Assembly: GCA_050084515.1 (NCBI GenBank)
Contig: CM114271.1
Span: 56,420,001-56,484,000, forward strand
Source: Blasia pusilla
Lineage: Eukaryota > Marchantiophyta > Marchantiopsida > Blasiales
Length of the DNA stretch: 64,000 nucleotides
Direction of reading: 5' to 3'
Positions 34,396-46,440 of this stretch are shown here, one piece after another. Made by a program: the position numbers and the translations under genes. Numbering within the stretch: position 1 is the stretch's first letter; the number at the start of each line of letters is the position of its first letter. Under the pieces are notes generated by a model. It saw only the letters and a program-made list of their open reading frames with translations, was not told the DNA's origin and did no database searches.

Positions 34396-35469
34396 ATGGC
34401 GGCTCACTATGCTATCGGGCCTGCGGAGGATGACGGTGTTATCCGCCAACGCCTTCTGACTCGCACAACTACCACAAGGGGAGAGCCACCGCTGAAGAAA
34501 CTACTGAAAAAGTTCATAGCATTTGCAGGTGAAGTGGATAAGGACTCTGACAATTATGGCGATTGTGAGAAACTGTATAAGTCCTTTTTGCAAGAATTGG
34601 GCACCTTTGAGCTTCCTCTTATCAAGACCAAAGCCGTTGTTGATGCCAACAAGCGAGAACAGGAGAGCTTCAAGAGGCTGCAAGCAGAGCTAAGCAAGCA
34701 AATCAATCAGGTCTCGATGATTGCCTTGAAATGTCACTGTATTGAGCATCCCCTAGAGAGTCTTGCTTAGGGCCTTTTTTTTTCTGGTCTTGACTTCATT
34801 ACCCAGGAAGTGGGTATCAAGAACTCTGGCTTGTCCATGCAGGCTCAAGATGATATAGAAGACCTCAAGCTCCAGCTTGAACAGGGTAAGATTGAGAGGC
34901 AGCATAAGGAAGAATGTGAAGCAATCAGAAGACTTATAGGTGCCCAACCACCTCGTTCAGAAACCCAAAAAGCTTTGAACGAACTAGAGAAAGAGCTAGT
35001 TGTCCTGGAGGCGGAAAACACAGCTGCAGCCAGAACTTTGGAGATTCGTAAGAAGCAGTTTTCCCTTCTGTTGTATGTGGTAAGTTGTCCTACACCATAG
35101 AACTGTTTGCGGCTTTTGTGGCCTAGTATTCTTCCTTCTTGTATGTGATCTACACTTTGGCATGCTCTGATTGATCTCTATGAGGCCTTGAATATAGTTT
35201 GCCAGACTTTCTGGACATTTACTATGTTGAGTTTGGCTATTTTTGAAAGTAATAGATTTTGTAGGCTGGTAGTTGAGACAAAGTGTGACTCCATTTTCAA
35301 TTGCATGTATTGAATCCTTTTTTTTCCTACACAGGTGGATGATCTTCAGAGTGCGATAGAAGATGAGCAGAAACTTCCAGTGGATCTCGATGTGGGAGCC
35401 TCCTTACCGATTTCCATTAGTGTAGATGCTGGTACAACAGCAGAGCCCATGGTCGTCGATACAGTTTAA
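34396..35469 (+). CDS. THOC7: THO complex subunit 7 (THOC7/Mft1-like)
   Basis: Three exons, 34396-34710, 34807-35079 and 35335-35469, all in phase 0, give about 240 residues, the usual size of plant THO7. The THO complex couples transcription to mRNP packaging and nuclear export, and THOC7 is one of its coiled-coil core subunits. The N-terminus ([31 protein letters not shown]) and [18 protein letters not shown] are typical. A long coiled coil follows ([73 protein letters not shown]). The last exon ([12 protein letters not shown]) ends in a short acidic tail. The ATG is in AAGATATGGCGG context and is preceded in frame by no better start. Nothing suggests inactivation. Confidence 0.92.
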
Positions 35470-37623
35470 TTTGTCCTCTACTGGTTCATCTAGAGGTTAA
35501 ACATATGGCTTCACGATGAACAACTTTCTCATTGTAGGTGAGACTGCTTTCATAGATACATTGTGCAGTAATTCCATCTCAAACACCACTCAACTCTAGA
35601 CCTTATCCAGATAATGAACAATCAGTTTCATATAGGAAGGCTGCAATACATGCTTCATCATAGGATGCCAGGATTCTGAGGAGGACATCACCTGCAATGT
35701 AATTTTGCCCATGATCTGTAGTCCATGTTATGTGCACTTGTTTTCATCAAGTGCTGGAAGGTAGATCAAAACCCAGTTTCTACTCCTCGACTTAGGAAAA
35801 TTTTGAAGAATTGTCCGTCTGATGGGGTGTCTGCTGTGACCATCAAGACGACCACAGCAAATACAACAGAGACAAGTAGACTCATTCTTGTAAAATACTC
35901 TGGTAAGATGAACCATCTCTGAAGTAAAGTTCTCAGTTGTCTTGCATACCACCAAACTGGAATATAGCACTACAATTCTGGATTCTATCATTTAACAAAG
36001 GGATGGCTTGAAGCAATCACTGTGCTAGCTTTCTCACTGACAGCTAGGGTCACAGTGAGGTCCAAATTTTGAAGTGTAATCACTGGAGTACTGGTCAAAT
36101 GTTGCTATGTTGAAGTGGCGCAAGCAACTCGAGGAAATGGCTACCCTGACATGCTGATAGAGAGCATTGGTGCTCAGATGAGCATGACGAACAGGTGAGA
36201 TCATGGATTTCAAAGTCCAAAACTTTGCACATAGCAAAACTTGACCAAGAAGAGACAGCTCTTGTAAATTCAGTTACCAAAGTGAAATGTCTGCATCAAT
36301 AATCTCTTTGGTAGGCACTAAATTAAATAAGGGAGTCTCTTTCCTCTCGTCTCTCATAGCAGTTACTTCAGTTCTTTTAGACGTATCCCAATCACTGGCT
36401 TTGTTGAGTGCCACCAGACTTTTGCACTTCAATGTTAGAAGTGGCGCTCACACTTCCATGAGACAAGCTCCATCCACTCTTTCGGTAATGGCTTCAAATT
36501 TAGCTGTTTCTTCCCTCTACTGATCTTCTATTTCATGTTTTCAGTTTGTTTTGAACCATACTGCTCGTTTTCAGCTTCTCACTGCAGCAATTAAAGCCAA
36601 GTCCCACACTTTGGTCTCCCGGTTTCGGGATCCTGCGCCAGCATCGCAACATTGTGGGGATGAGGTCATGGACCGTTCTTTGCCTCATGGCAATTTCAGA
36701 GCATATGGTTACACCATATAATCAAATTTGTGCGGGAAATTGATTATATGAGGTCAGAGTTATACAAACTTTGTAATTTTCTTGGCAGCCTGAGGCACCT
36801 GGGTAGCCCCTTCATTCCTTACGACTTCCCTATGTTCATTCGCCGATTCCCGCCTGCCTCACTGCCCCTAGCCTTGTAATTTAAACCCCCAAGGCCCTCT
36901 ACATCCAGTGCCATGTTCTGGCGCTCCAAGTAATGAAATCTCACCTCCCATGGCCTCGACAAGCTGGTGGCCACTTCATTCGCTCCTCCTTTCATCGGCC
37001 TTCCCAGGCCGACGCTGACCTAGACATATCACAAGTACAAAGAGACAGAGAAATGGATAATCTGCATTAAACGAAACTCAAGAAAAATACAGCGGAGCAG
37101 GAGCGGGACATCCTCCCGTGCGGCATCTCCACAAGATGACCCTCGCACGGCACATTGCTAAGAAAGGACGCACGCGCTCCCCGCAGGTGTTCCGAAACGA
37201 TATCAGAATGCGGTGCACACCCATCTTCCAATCGAAGATACCGAAAGGAAACGTCATCCCAACGAACCTCCCTCCCCCGGCTAGTCCCTCAGGTAGTACA
37301 GTCCCCACCGAAGGTGGTGACCGTAGGACTGCGATGAACTGCAGTCCCAGCCATAAGATAGTAGTCCGTCCACAGGGAAAGGAAAGCTGGGCTCATCAGA
37401 TTCCAAGGAAGAGTGTTGGAGGATCCCGAGGAAAAGGGGGTCATATGATTCCGAGGAAGTGTCTTGGAGAAGTGTCCAACGAGGAGTGGGGACCACGAGG
37501 TAATCCCAAAGGGAAGTAGCGAGCAAAGATGATCTTGTCGATGGGTTTCGATGAGAACTGGGGGTCATGTGATCCTACTATCGAGCAGTCTACTACGGCC
37601 ACTCTATACGGCCACTCTATTCT
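35470..37623. other. THOC7 3' flank and intergenic, no gene
   Basis: No domain is visible. The ORFs at 37118-37568 on both strands look like low-complexity Arg/Pro/Ser readings. A weak hairpin at about 36715-36751 (arms CATATAATCAA and TTGATTATATG) is the only structure noticed. Confidence 0.45.
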
Positions 37624-38010
37624 GTTGGTTCAGTCCACACGAGTTGGTTTTGTTGAATAATTAATATTATTTATAGAAAATATATAAGAAAAATTTCATG
37701 TCATCTGAAAAGGACTTTTAATATTGTAGTTCAGTCCACGCGAGTTGGCTTTGTTGAATAATTAATATAATTTATTAAAAATATACATATATATAAATTC
37801 ATGTCATCTGAAAAAAACTTTTAATATTGTAGTTCCGTCCACACGAGTTGGCTTTGTTGAATAATATATAAAAAATAAAATTTTTCATGTCATCCGAAAG
37901 AGATTTTTAATATTGTAGTTCAATCCACGTGAGTTGGCTTCGTTAAATAATTAATATTATTTATAGAAAATAAAATAAATAAATTTTCATGTCATCCGAA
38001 AGAGGAGACA
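37624..38010. repeat. AT-rich tandem repeat, four units of 85-103 bp
   Basis: Each unit starts GTTC(A/C)(G/A)TCCAC(A/G), continues GAGTTGGCTTTGTTGAATAA and ends ATGTCATC(T/C)GAAA followed by TTTTAATATTGTA. Units begin near 37627, 37729, 37832 and 37916. The AT-rich centre varies in length between units. Confidence 0.88.
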
Positions 38011-38699
38011 AATCTCTTTAGGACGTCTCTATAAAATTGTCGTTTATATTTATAGAAACGTCATACCTATTTAGGTACCCGTTTCTTTAGATGGGACATT
38101 GTCGTAACCAAGGCTCTCAGGGGCCTCTGAACTCCGGGGTTGAGTGGCCCTACTAGATCCTACTAGTCCCCGTGAGAAACCAGTCACGGATAGCTGGATA
38201 GCCTAGATGAAGAGGAAAAAAGACACCTGGGTAACCTAGATGGAGAGGAAAAAAGACGAGAAGTGTCTTTCTAATTAATTTTTGTAAAAGTCACTTAAAA
38301 AAAGTTTAAATAACATCCCACCACTTAATGAATTTTTATGAAAGTCATTTAGAAATAATTCAAATTCTTGAGTAATTTCCTCCTTTTCCAAATCCATCCA
38401 TTCTTCTACTCTCTTAAAAGGAGTTGTAACGTCTCACTCCCTTAAATAATTCCACTCCTCCATAAAGTTTGAAGTAACATCTTCCAACTGAAAAAAGGTT
38501 TAAATAACGTCCCACTCCTTCCTTAAACTAAGACTCATTCTTCATTAACTAAAACACTTCCCTTTTCCCAAAATTTTCTCTCTAAACTATGAATTTAGAG
38601 ATAAAAGAGTATCCTTGTCATTAAGTTGTCTTATTGTCTCATTATTTTGTCTTACCATGCATATTGGGTTGACAATGATAGTATAGACTGAATGTATAA

Positions 38700-39819
38700 A
38701 AAATCTGTACTCATAACTTCTCTATGTTCCTACCATTGCAAGAAATCTGATCTCTGTTAGACAGATAGTTGAACAGGGTTATCAAGTGAAGTTTAACGGA
38801 GTTGGTTGTTTCATTGAAACAATGGATAACCTGACTACGATAGCCAAAGGAACTAGGTCTGGTAGAATGTTTAAATTAGATGTTTCTATGCCAGAGATTC
38901 AAACAGCAATGTATGGTCAAACCGGCCAACAAGTCACACATCTAAATGTGTGGCATAAAAGAATTGGATATATGAATCTTCAAAGATTACAAAGTCTTTC
39001 ATCATCTAATATAATAATAGGACTCCCTAAATTAGCAAGTCTTGCTACGTTAGAGGTATGTCCTGCTTGCCAATTTGGAAAACAAGCTAGATTTCCTTTT
39101 CCAAAACAAGGTAGAAGAGCACCCAAGATATTGGAGTTTATCCATAGTGATGTGTGGACATCATCACAATAGAGCCTTAGTGGTTGCCAGTACTTTGTTT
39201 CATTTATTGATCACTTCTCTACATATATATGGGTATACTTTTTGAAAGCCAAGTTAGAGGTATTCTCAGTGTTCCAAACATTCAGAGTTCTAGTGGAGAA
39301 GCAGATTGGACAACACATTCTGAAATTGCGTTGTAATGGAGGAGGAGAGTATCTTTCAACAGAGTTTGATGACTATTTATGTCAGAATGGCATCCAACGT
39401 CAAGTGACTTGCCACTACACTCCACAACAAAATGGAGTGGCTGAGAGGAAAAATTGACATATTGCTGAAGCGGCACGAGTATGCTGAATGGGAAGAACAT
39501 GCATGAGGTGTATTGGGCAGAGGCTGTAGCATGTGCAGTCTTCTTAATCAACCAAACTCCAACACCATGAGTTCATGATAAAACTCCATTTGAAGTCTTC
39601 ACATGAAGTAAACCTGATTTTTCCTTCTTGAAAGTATTTGGCTGTATCTGTTATGATCATGTTCCTTATGAGAGATGTCAGAAATGAGATCCCAAGTCTG
39701 AAAGATGTATATTCATTGGCTATGCTGATGGAACTAGGTGATATAAGTGATACAGTCCATCCTCTAGGCAGCTTATTATTAGTGAGGATGTTGTCTTTGA
39801 TGAGATAAAGTCATGGTAT
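38700..39819 (+). pseudogene. Ty1/copia pre-integrase and integrase remnant
   Basis: It starts in the end of the protease region (YVPTIARNLISVRQIVEQGY). The GAG-pre-integrase motif follows (HLNVWHKRIGYMNLQRL, CPACQFGKQARFPF). One stop at 39170 interrupts the core. The core continues FVSFIDHFSTYIWVYFLKAK, with the first Asp, then RCNGGGEYLSTEF, where the usual SDNGGEY Asp position reads CNGGGEY (Asp lost), and TPQQNGVAERKN, with the catalytic Glu. Further stops follow at 39455 and beyond. It is not functional. Confidence 0.8.
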
Positions 39820-40825
39820 TGTCACGACCCTCATGACCAAACGAGTGCCAAAGCGGAACATCGGAACATTAGCGGGCTCACGCTAAGATGGTTTGCGCGT
39901 TGGAGTAGTCTCGAAGAAGAGACAAGAGACCAGACGCAAGCAAGGCTTTGCGTTTCAGATGTTGTGGTCGCGACCGAGAAACCTGGACCAAACGCGGAAT
40001 AAGATTTTAAAGGAGTCGAGTCTAGAAAGTGGGTTGCCAAAGGAAGGAATCCGGATTTGGAACGCCACTAGCGTTTGAGAGTTTCCGACTGTATTTATAA
40101 CCATAACTTTTAGGAACAAGATGCATTTGGATTAAAAAAGAGTGCGTTGGAAGGCTTATGGAAAGCCGGTTCAAATGCACTAAAGATCTCTGCAAACGCA
40201 TAAGCAGCGGCTGAAAAAGAACCCAGAAACAACTTTAAGTAGAGTCGAGTTGAGGGCCACAATGAAGGGCCCGACCCTCCTTTTCCAAAAGGGGGGGGGG
40301 TTATTGGAGAACCCCAGAAGTACTAGTAAGGGGAGAGGTCTCCAAGAGTGCTTGGAACTCGAACCCCACTTTGGGCGCCACGGGGCGGCTCAAGGGCATG
40401 GAACGGATCGCGAGTTTGGGGTTGGGTTGGAAAACCTGCACCAAGTCTATTGAGGCGATTTTAGACATCCCTCTTGGATTTCACCCCGCGACTCAATTAC
40501 TTGGGTCTCGGTTTGGGACTCACCCGAGGCCCGTTGAACAGTTGGGATCGCTAGGCACCCAAGTGCCGTTTTAGGTTCCTGGACTAATCAGGAAGTTTGT
40601 TCCAAGTCTTGAAGGACTTGCCATGTTTTGGAAACTAGGAATTAATGAAGGTTGAGCTTGATGAGACGCCAAGTTGAGAACTCGGTGGGTTGGAACGCTG
40701 GTTGGCCTAGACCCAAATAACAAGAGTTCGTGTTTGGGTGCAGATCGGCAATGAGATCGTGTCCTACTGAACGTACGCTTCCGCAACACTAAAGATTGAC
40801 GTTCAAGGAGAGTAGGGGCGCGACA
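39820..40825 (+). repeat. 5' LTR of the gypsy element
   Basis: It starts TGTCACGACCCTCATGACC and ends GGGGCGCGACA, so the tips TGTC...GACA are inverted to each other. A GC-rich G-tract lies at 40290-40300. No second LTR exists in the window for an age estimate. Confidence 0.85.
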
Positions 40826-40827
40826 AG

Positions 40828-40839
40828 TGGTATCAGAGC
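40828..40839 (+). other. Primer-binding site (initiator Met tRNA)
   Basis: TGGTATCAGAGC is the classic plant retrotransposon primer site complementary to the 3' end of initiator methionine tRNA. It starts two bases after the LTR. Confidence 0.9.
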
Positions 40840-40968
40840 TAATCCTTGGTGAGCGAGAACTTGGGGTCGTGGGATCAACCGTACGCTTGGGAAAACTCAA
40901 GGTAGCGGCTAGACTCGGACGCTCGAGGAGGGACGCAAGAAACGAGGAGGAGATATGAGTGAGTTGGC

Positions 40969-42602
40969 TTGAAAATGGCGATCGAGGGAGAGCAACCCAA
41001 GAAGCGCCGAATCAAGCGACGTGAATCGAGAGAGGAACCAATGCCGGACCGTGATGTTATGGAGGAGACACAGACTCCCAAAGAGCTGAACGCCAGACGT
41101 GAGGACGTTCCAGAAGCGAATCCTTCTGCGGGGTTATTGGGCCCAAACCCAGGGAAACCGACTGAGTCAAGGCAGACGTTGGCCTTGTTGAAGTTGTTAG
41201 TAGAGCAGATGTCCCAGCAAAGCAAGCGAATTGCAGAGTTAGAGGCCGACCGAACTCCAGGTATGGGCAAAAAGCTCTGTAAGAAAAACCTGCCCACACC
41301 GTTCACTGGAGTGGGACGCTCGCGGAAAGTGAAGGATTTCCTTACGGAACTAGAACTGTACTTCGAGGCACAGAGGGCAGCTCAGCAGGACAAGGTGACG
41401 GTAGCTGTTACTTTCCTAAAGGATCATGCACTACAATGGTGGATAGCTCAACGAGAGGAATATATGGCCGGCGAGTCACCTCTGAGTTGGGAGGAGTTTA
41501 AGGTGTTGATTGAGGATCGATTCACTCCGGAGTACCAAGGGTTGCGCGACATGGTGGAATGCGTGCGGATGCGGCAGAGTGGGTCCTTAAGCGCGTATGT
41601 GAGGGAGTTTGGTGCAAAACTGACTTCTCTTCCAAAGATGGATGAGCACGCGAAGAAGGCTATCTTCATTAGTGGACTCGAGCCGAGTGTTGAAAAGGCC
41701 CTTTATCGAATGCCGACGTTGCCAGATACCTGCGCGGATCTTCTAAGCTAGCGGAGCGGATTGGGGACGATGAAGTCCAAACCCAGAAACCCTTTGAGCC
41801 AAAAGGTTTATCGAAGAAGTCAAAAAATAAGGAGACGTTCAAAAGAGTTTGGAGTGGGGGCCTGCACGATCCAGGAGAGTCGTCTGCCCCGGCAGCAAAA
41901 CGAGTGGAACTTCATGCAAAGCCGAGAGGAGGAAAACACTCTAAGTCAGGGAACGGCAAGGTCATATGCTACAACTGTGGCGAATCGGGGCACTTGGCGA
42001 AAGTGTGTTCAAAACCGAAGGTTAGTAATGGGAGTATGATTTCGTTTTCTGCGAAACATTTGTTGGAGGGTGGTCTCGAGACGTCCCTTCAAGTCACCAA
42101 GAGGACGCACAATTTGGTGTACCTAAGATCCAAGATTGCTGATCGCGATGTGTTGTTGCTCGTGGATACAGGTGCTTCGCACTCCTTCCTAAGTCTGAGA
42201 ATCGTGAAGGAACTGGGGTTGTCTACCTCTAAGGCGGATGAGCCCATTCGAGTGGGATTTGCAGGAGGCAAGTCTCATCGGACTTCTGAGTTAGTCTTGG
42301 GTTTAACCATAGGATGCGGGGTGTTCGAGTTGAAGGACAATTTCACTGTGTGCGAAATGGATGGCATTGACATAGTCTTGGGGAATACATTCTTGGATGC
42401 GTATGAGGTGGAGTTAAGACATAGACCCTTGAGGTTGAGCATCTTGCTAAAAGGCAAACGGTTGCAGATGCGGTTGGTCCGTGAAGTTCTGGCGAAAAAG
42501 GAGTTGGTGAACTCGATTACAAGGAGAAGCATGATCGAGTTGGAGGATGGGTTTCTCTGCTTGATGAGACAAGTGGAGGAGGCTACAAGCAAAATACGCT
42601 GA
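40969..42602 (+). pseudogene. Gypsy gag, zinc knuckle and protease
   Basis: Gag is open from 40969 to 41751 (260 codons), with a retrotransposon gag domain around residues 120-255 (LYFEAQRAAQQDKV, ALQWWIAQREEY, WEEFKVLIEDRFTPEYQGL, SLSAYVREFGAKL). A frame break near 41750-41900 follows. From 41904 a CCHC knuckle (CYNCGESGHLAKVC) and the protease (LLLVDTGASHSFLSLRIVKELG, active-site DTGA) are in one frame to 42602. One frameshift and the stop at 42600 separate the parts, so no complete polyprotein can form. Gag packages the RNA; the protease cleaves the polyprotein. Confidence 0.85.
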
Positions 42603-44554
42603 GATCATGACACTGTTTCAAGGGGAATCCCAGAACCACTTCAGGAAGTTGTCAAGGAGTTTGAGGATATCTTGACAAATGAGCTTTCGACTGAGTTGCC
42701 ACCACATAGAGCCGTCCATCATAAGATAGAGATCATACATGGTTCCCAACCACCTTCAAAAGCACCATATAAGTTGAATCAGGAGGAACTTCTTGAGTTG
42801 AAAAGGCAGTTAAGTGAGCTCTTCGAAAAGGGTTACATTAGGACTAGCAAGTCACCTTATGGAGCACATGTTCTTTTTGTAAAGAAGAAGGATGGAAAGA
42901 TGAGGTTGTGTGTTGATTACCGTACGCTGAATAAAGTGACAGTTCGGAACAATTATCCTCTTCCGAGGATAGATGATCTCTTCGATAGGCTGGCACGCCC
43001 GAGATATTTCAGTAGGATTGAATTGAAGTCAAGATATTACCACATCCAGATTGCCGAGGTAGATGTGGAGAAGACTGTGTGTAGGACAAGATACGGTTCC
43101 TTTGAGTTTGTAGTGATGCCTTTCGGTCTATGTAACGCGCCTCCGACGTTCACCACATTGATGAACTCCATTTTTCACAAGGAAATGGATGAGAATGTTA
43201 TCATCTATATTAATGACATACTTATCTATTCGAAGTCACTAGAGGAGCACGTTCGACATGTGAGAGCGGTCTTGTCTAAGCTAAGGGCAAATCAGCTGTA
43301 TGCGAATGTAGAGAAGAGCGAATTTGTTTTGAGCAAGATCAAATTCTTGGGTCAAATGGTCAGTGCAGATGGCGTCAGTCCAGACATGGAGAAGGTGAAA
43401 GCGATTGTTGAGTGGGAACCCCCATCCACTGTAAAGGGGATGAGGAGGTTCATAGGTGCGGTGCAGTTCTATCGCACTTATGTGAACAACTTTTCGGGAA
43501 TTGTGAGACCTCTCACGGATTGGACTTGGACCCAAGAAGTTAATGAGGCATTCAGCCGAGTGAAGCAGATTCTATTGCATGAACCAGTATTGAAGCTGCC
43601 AGAGTTTGAAAAACCGTTCGAAGTCCATACCGATGCTAGTGATTTCGCGGCTGCAAGAATGTTGGTGCAAGAAGGAAGACATGTAGCATACGAGAGCAAG
43701 AAGCTTAGCGATACTGAAAGGAGATGGCCCACTTATGAGAAAGAGTTGTTCGCGGTGGTCCATTTCTTGAGGAAGTGGCGGCATTATTTAGGGCTCCACA
43801 AAACTCAAGTGTTCACCGATAATATATCACTCAAGTATTTTGAGACCCAGGATCGAGTGACACCGAAACAACTACGATGGCATGATACCTTGGCGTTGAT
43901 GGATGTTGAGTTGATTCACAAGCCAGGTAAAGATAATGTGATTCTAGATGCGTTGAGTCGTAAGGAGGAACACATGCCATCGACGACACAGGTCTTGAGA
44001 GCAATGTTCCCTAAAGAAACAAACCTGGAAAAAAGGATTCGTGAAGGATATATGAAGGACGCTCACGCATGGGAGTACTTGAGGAAGTTGAAGCAGGATG
44101 AGAAGGTGGCCAACATAAGTTTGAGGCACTGTTTACTAAGGTTCAAGCAGAGTAGGATCTATGTGGGGCAAGGCAAGATGCGAACCAAAGTGTTAGCGGA
44201 GTGTCACGACGGACCCTTGGCATGACATAAAGGAGAGAAATCTACGCTGGTTGTTCTGTCGAAGCGGTTTTTTTGGCCCAACATGAAAGAGGATGTTGCT
44301 TAATATGTGAAGACTTGTGTGACCTGCCAAGCGAATAGAGTTTCTTATGATAAGAAACAAGGCTTGTTGCATCCCTTGCCGATCCCAGAAGGACCCTTGC
44401 AAAGTGTGAGTATGGATTTCATCACGAGTCTTCCGGAATCTGAGGGATACAACGCTATACTTGTGATTGTGGATCGATTTAGCAAGTTGGCGAGATTCGT
44501 GCCGACGGTGGATTCCGCAACGGCTTATACGACTGCGCAACGGCTTATACGACT
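42603..44554 (+). pseudogene. Gypsy RT, RNase H and partial integrase
   Basis: The frame 42672-44225 is open for 517 codons. RT motifs: LFEKGYIRTSKSPYGAHVLF, KMRLCVDYRTLNKVT, FVVMPFGLCNAPPTF. The motif A Asp (FSKIDLKSGYH in relatives) reads FSRIELKSRYYH, and the YIDD box reads YIND, so two catalytic Asp are lost although the frame is open. RNase H motifs follow: FEVHTDASDFA, RRWPTYEKELFAVVHFLRKW, VFTDNISLKYF, KDNVILDALSR. The integrase zinc-binding part (WPNMKEDVA, a stop, CVTCQANR) and the first core Asp (VSMDFITSLP) continue to 44554, where copia sequence begins. Confidence 0.87.
44516..44554 (+). repeat. 19-bp tandem repeat at the gypsy/copia joint
   Basis: CGCAACGGCTTATACGACT occurs at 44516-44534 and 44536-44554. 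The first copy is read as gypsy integrase, and the second leads straight into copia RT. Confidence 0.9.
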
Positions 44555-46088
44555 TCAGAGTTGTTTTGAAGAAGCTGCGAGTAAAGCCGAATGGATTGAA
44601 GCTATGGAGGAAGAGCTTGTTGTATGAAGACATCAACAAACATGGGAGCTGGTTGATATACCTTTCGGTAAGGAAGCTATTGGTTGCAAATGGGTTAACA
44701 AAATCAAGCGCAATCAAGATGGTACAATTAACAAACACAAAGCGAGATTGGTGGCTAAGAGCTATGCACAACAATATGGTATCGATTATGAGGAAACATT
44801 TAGCCCTGTTGCAAAGATGGCGACTACGAGAATAGTGGTTCCAGTTAGAGTAAGTAAGAAGTGGAGATTACATCATATGGACGTCAAGAATGCCTTCTTG
44901 AATGGAGATCTATACAAGGAGGTATATATGACTCAACCACTTGGATACGAGCATCCCAAGTTTCCATTTCGCGTATGCAAGTTGAAGAAAGCTCTATACG
45001 GGCTCAAACTAGCTCCAAGAGCTTGGTATGGCAAGATTACATACGTCCTACAAGAGTTGGGTTTTAGTGTATGTGATTCTCACTCTTCGTTATATGTCCT
45101 GAGAGGACAAGATCATATAGTTCTCATTATGTTGTATGTTGACAATCTCTTGATTATTGGGAGTACTGAAGAAATGGTACAACAAGTCAAGCTTAAATTA
45201 TAAGCAGAATTTGATATAAAGGACTTGAGAGAACTCAAGTACTTCCTTGGTATTGAGTTTATCAAGGTTGGAGAGAGCATGTGATTACTACAACAACAAT
45301 ATGCTCTTCATATGCTTTCAAAATATGGTATGACGGCTTATAAGCCAATCTCTACACCGTTGGACCATAGCGTGAAGCTAAGAGTGGATGAAGGAGAGCT
45401 CCTTGCAGATTCTAATATGTACACGCGCATGGTTGGAAGTTTGATTTATCTAATTATAACCAGACTAGATTTGAGTTATGCTATTGGTCTAGTGAGCCAG
45501 TTTCTGTAAGCACCTCGAAAACCTCACTTTGATGGTGTGAGGAGGATTATGCGGTATGTGAAATTCTCTATTCAAGTTGGGCTTCAATTTGAACCTTCTC
45601 CGAGTTTTCAATTACAGGGATTCACAGATGCTGATTGGGCATGAAGCGTGTCTGATCGAAACTCCACATCTGGTTATTCATTTACTTTAGGAAGCGCAGC
45701 TATAAGTTGAGCTTCAAAGAAGCAACCTGCAGTTGCTTTATCTTCAACAGAGGCTGAGTACAGAGGAGCAACCAATGCAGCATGTGAGGCGGTGTGGCTT
45801 CATCGATTACTTGTTGAGATTGGTGTTAGTAACTTAGGACCTAGTGTAATATATGCAAACAATATTAATAGCATGCTAATAACCCTGTGTTTCATGCTCG
45901 TACAAAGCATGTTGAGGTGCACTATCATTTTATCAGAGAGAAAGTGCTTGCAGGAGAAATTAATCTTGTGTATATAGGAACACATCAGCAAATTGCTGAT
46001 ATCTTTACAAAGGCATTGTCTAGAGATAAGTTTGAGATGTTAAGAAAGGATTTAGGTATTAGAGATATCGATATGAGCTTGAGGGGGA
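44555..46088 (+). pseudogene. Ty1/copia RT and RNase H remnant
   Basis: It starts CFEEAASKAEWIEAMEEEL. A stop near 44625 and frame changes follow. From 44748 it is open to 45203: VAKSYAQQYGIDYEETFSPV, DVKNAFLNGDLYKEVYM, LYGLKLAPRAWY, and MLYVDNLLIIG (YVDN instead of YVDD, second Asp lost). Later pieces are LKYFLGIEF, LSKYGMTAYKPISTPLD, NMYTRMVGSLIYL, DADWA-stop-SVSDRNSTSGYSF, LSSTEAEYRGATNAACEAVWL, HARTKHVEVHYHFIREKV and DIFTKALSRDKFEML. At least five stops are present. It is a dead copy. Confidence 0.85.
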
Positions 46089-46089
46089 G

Positions 46090-46440
46090 TATTGAAAATT
46101 GAGTTACAGTCAAGCTCATGAGACACCTGAACTGCTACATTTGACACTCACACGAAGTAGGAAAGCTTAATCTTGGTTAGTCAGTTAAGCACGATTATCT
46201 TAACTAGGGTTAGTTAATCATAGTTAGGCTAACTCGAGAGTATGGTTAAGGATAGGGTGAGGGTTTCTTGTATATACCCTATATAATTGAGAAGAGGAAC
46301 AACCTCCACTCATTCTCTCATTGCAAATTTCGTTCTCCATGGTGGTGTGTGTGTGTGAGAGCAGTTTTCCACCAGTTATGCTTGTTTAGCAGTTTTCTAC
46401 AGCTTAGACACCAAAGTGGAAGGTGAAGTAGTAGACAACA
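46090..46440 (+). repeat. 3' LTR of the interrupted copia element
   Basis: A purine tract (GAGGGGGAG, 46081-46089) precedes TATTGAAAATTGAG, which is the usual TGTTGAAAATTGAG with a G-to-A change. The end reads GTAGACAACA. Length is 351 bp. TATATACCCTATATA (46271-46285) is a likely LTR promoter TATA element. Confidence 0.75.

Larger units (their letters stand above)
39820..44554 (+). mobile_element. Ty3/gypsy element lacking its 3' end
   Basis: A 1,006-bp 5' LTR (39820-40825, TGTCACGACC...GCGCGACA) is followed two bases later by a primer-binding site. Gag, zinc knuckle, protease, RT, RNase H and the start of integrase come next. The element ends within the integrase at 44554, so 3' integrase, polypurine tract and 3' LTR are lost. 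Its coding lineage differs from the PHD family at 6-18 kb. Confidence 0.88.
38700..46440 (+). mobile_element. Ty1/copia element interrupted by a gypsy element
   Basis: The left part (38700-39819) holds the copia pre-integrase and integrase. The right part (44555-46440) holds its RT, RNase H and 3' LTR. Between them sits a 3'-truncated gypsy element (39820-44554). The copia frames continue logically across the gap: integrase end (SEDVVFDE) on the left, RT start (KAEWIEAMEEEL) on the right. The 5' LTR, gag and protease of the copia element are not recognisable. Confidence 0.85.

Noticed and set aside
36715-36751. Hairpin CATATAATCAA / TTGATTATATG
   Set aside because: Short, with a bulge and a 15-base loop; no repeat or flanking duplication supports a function.
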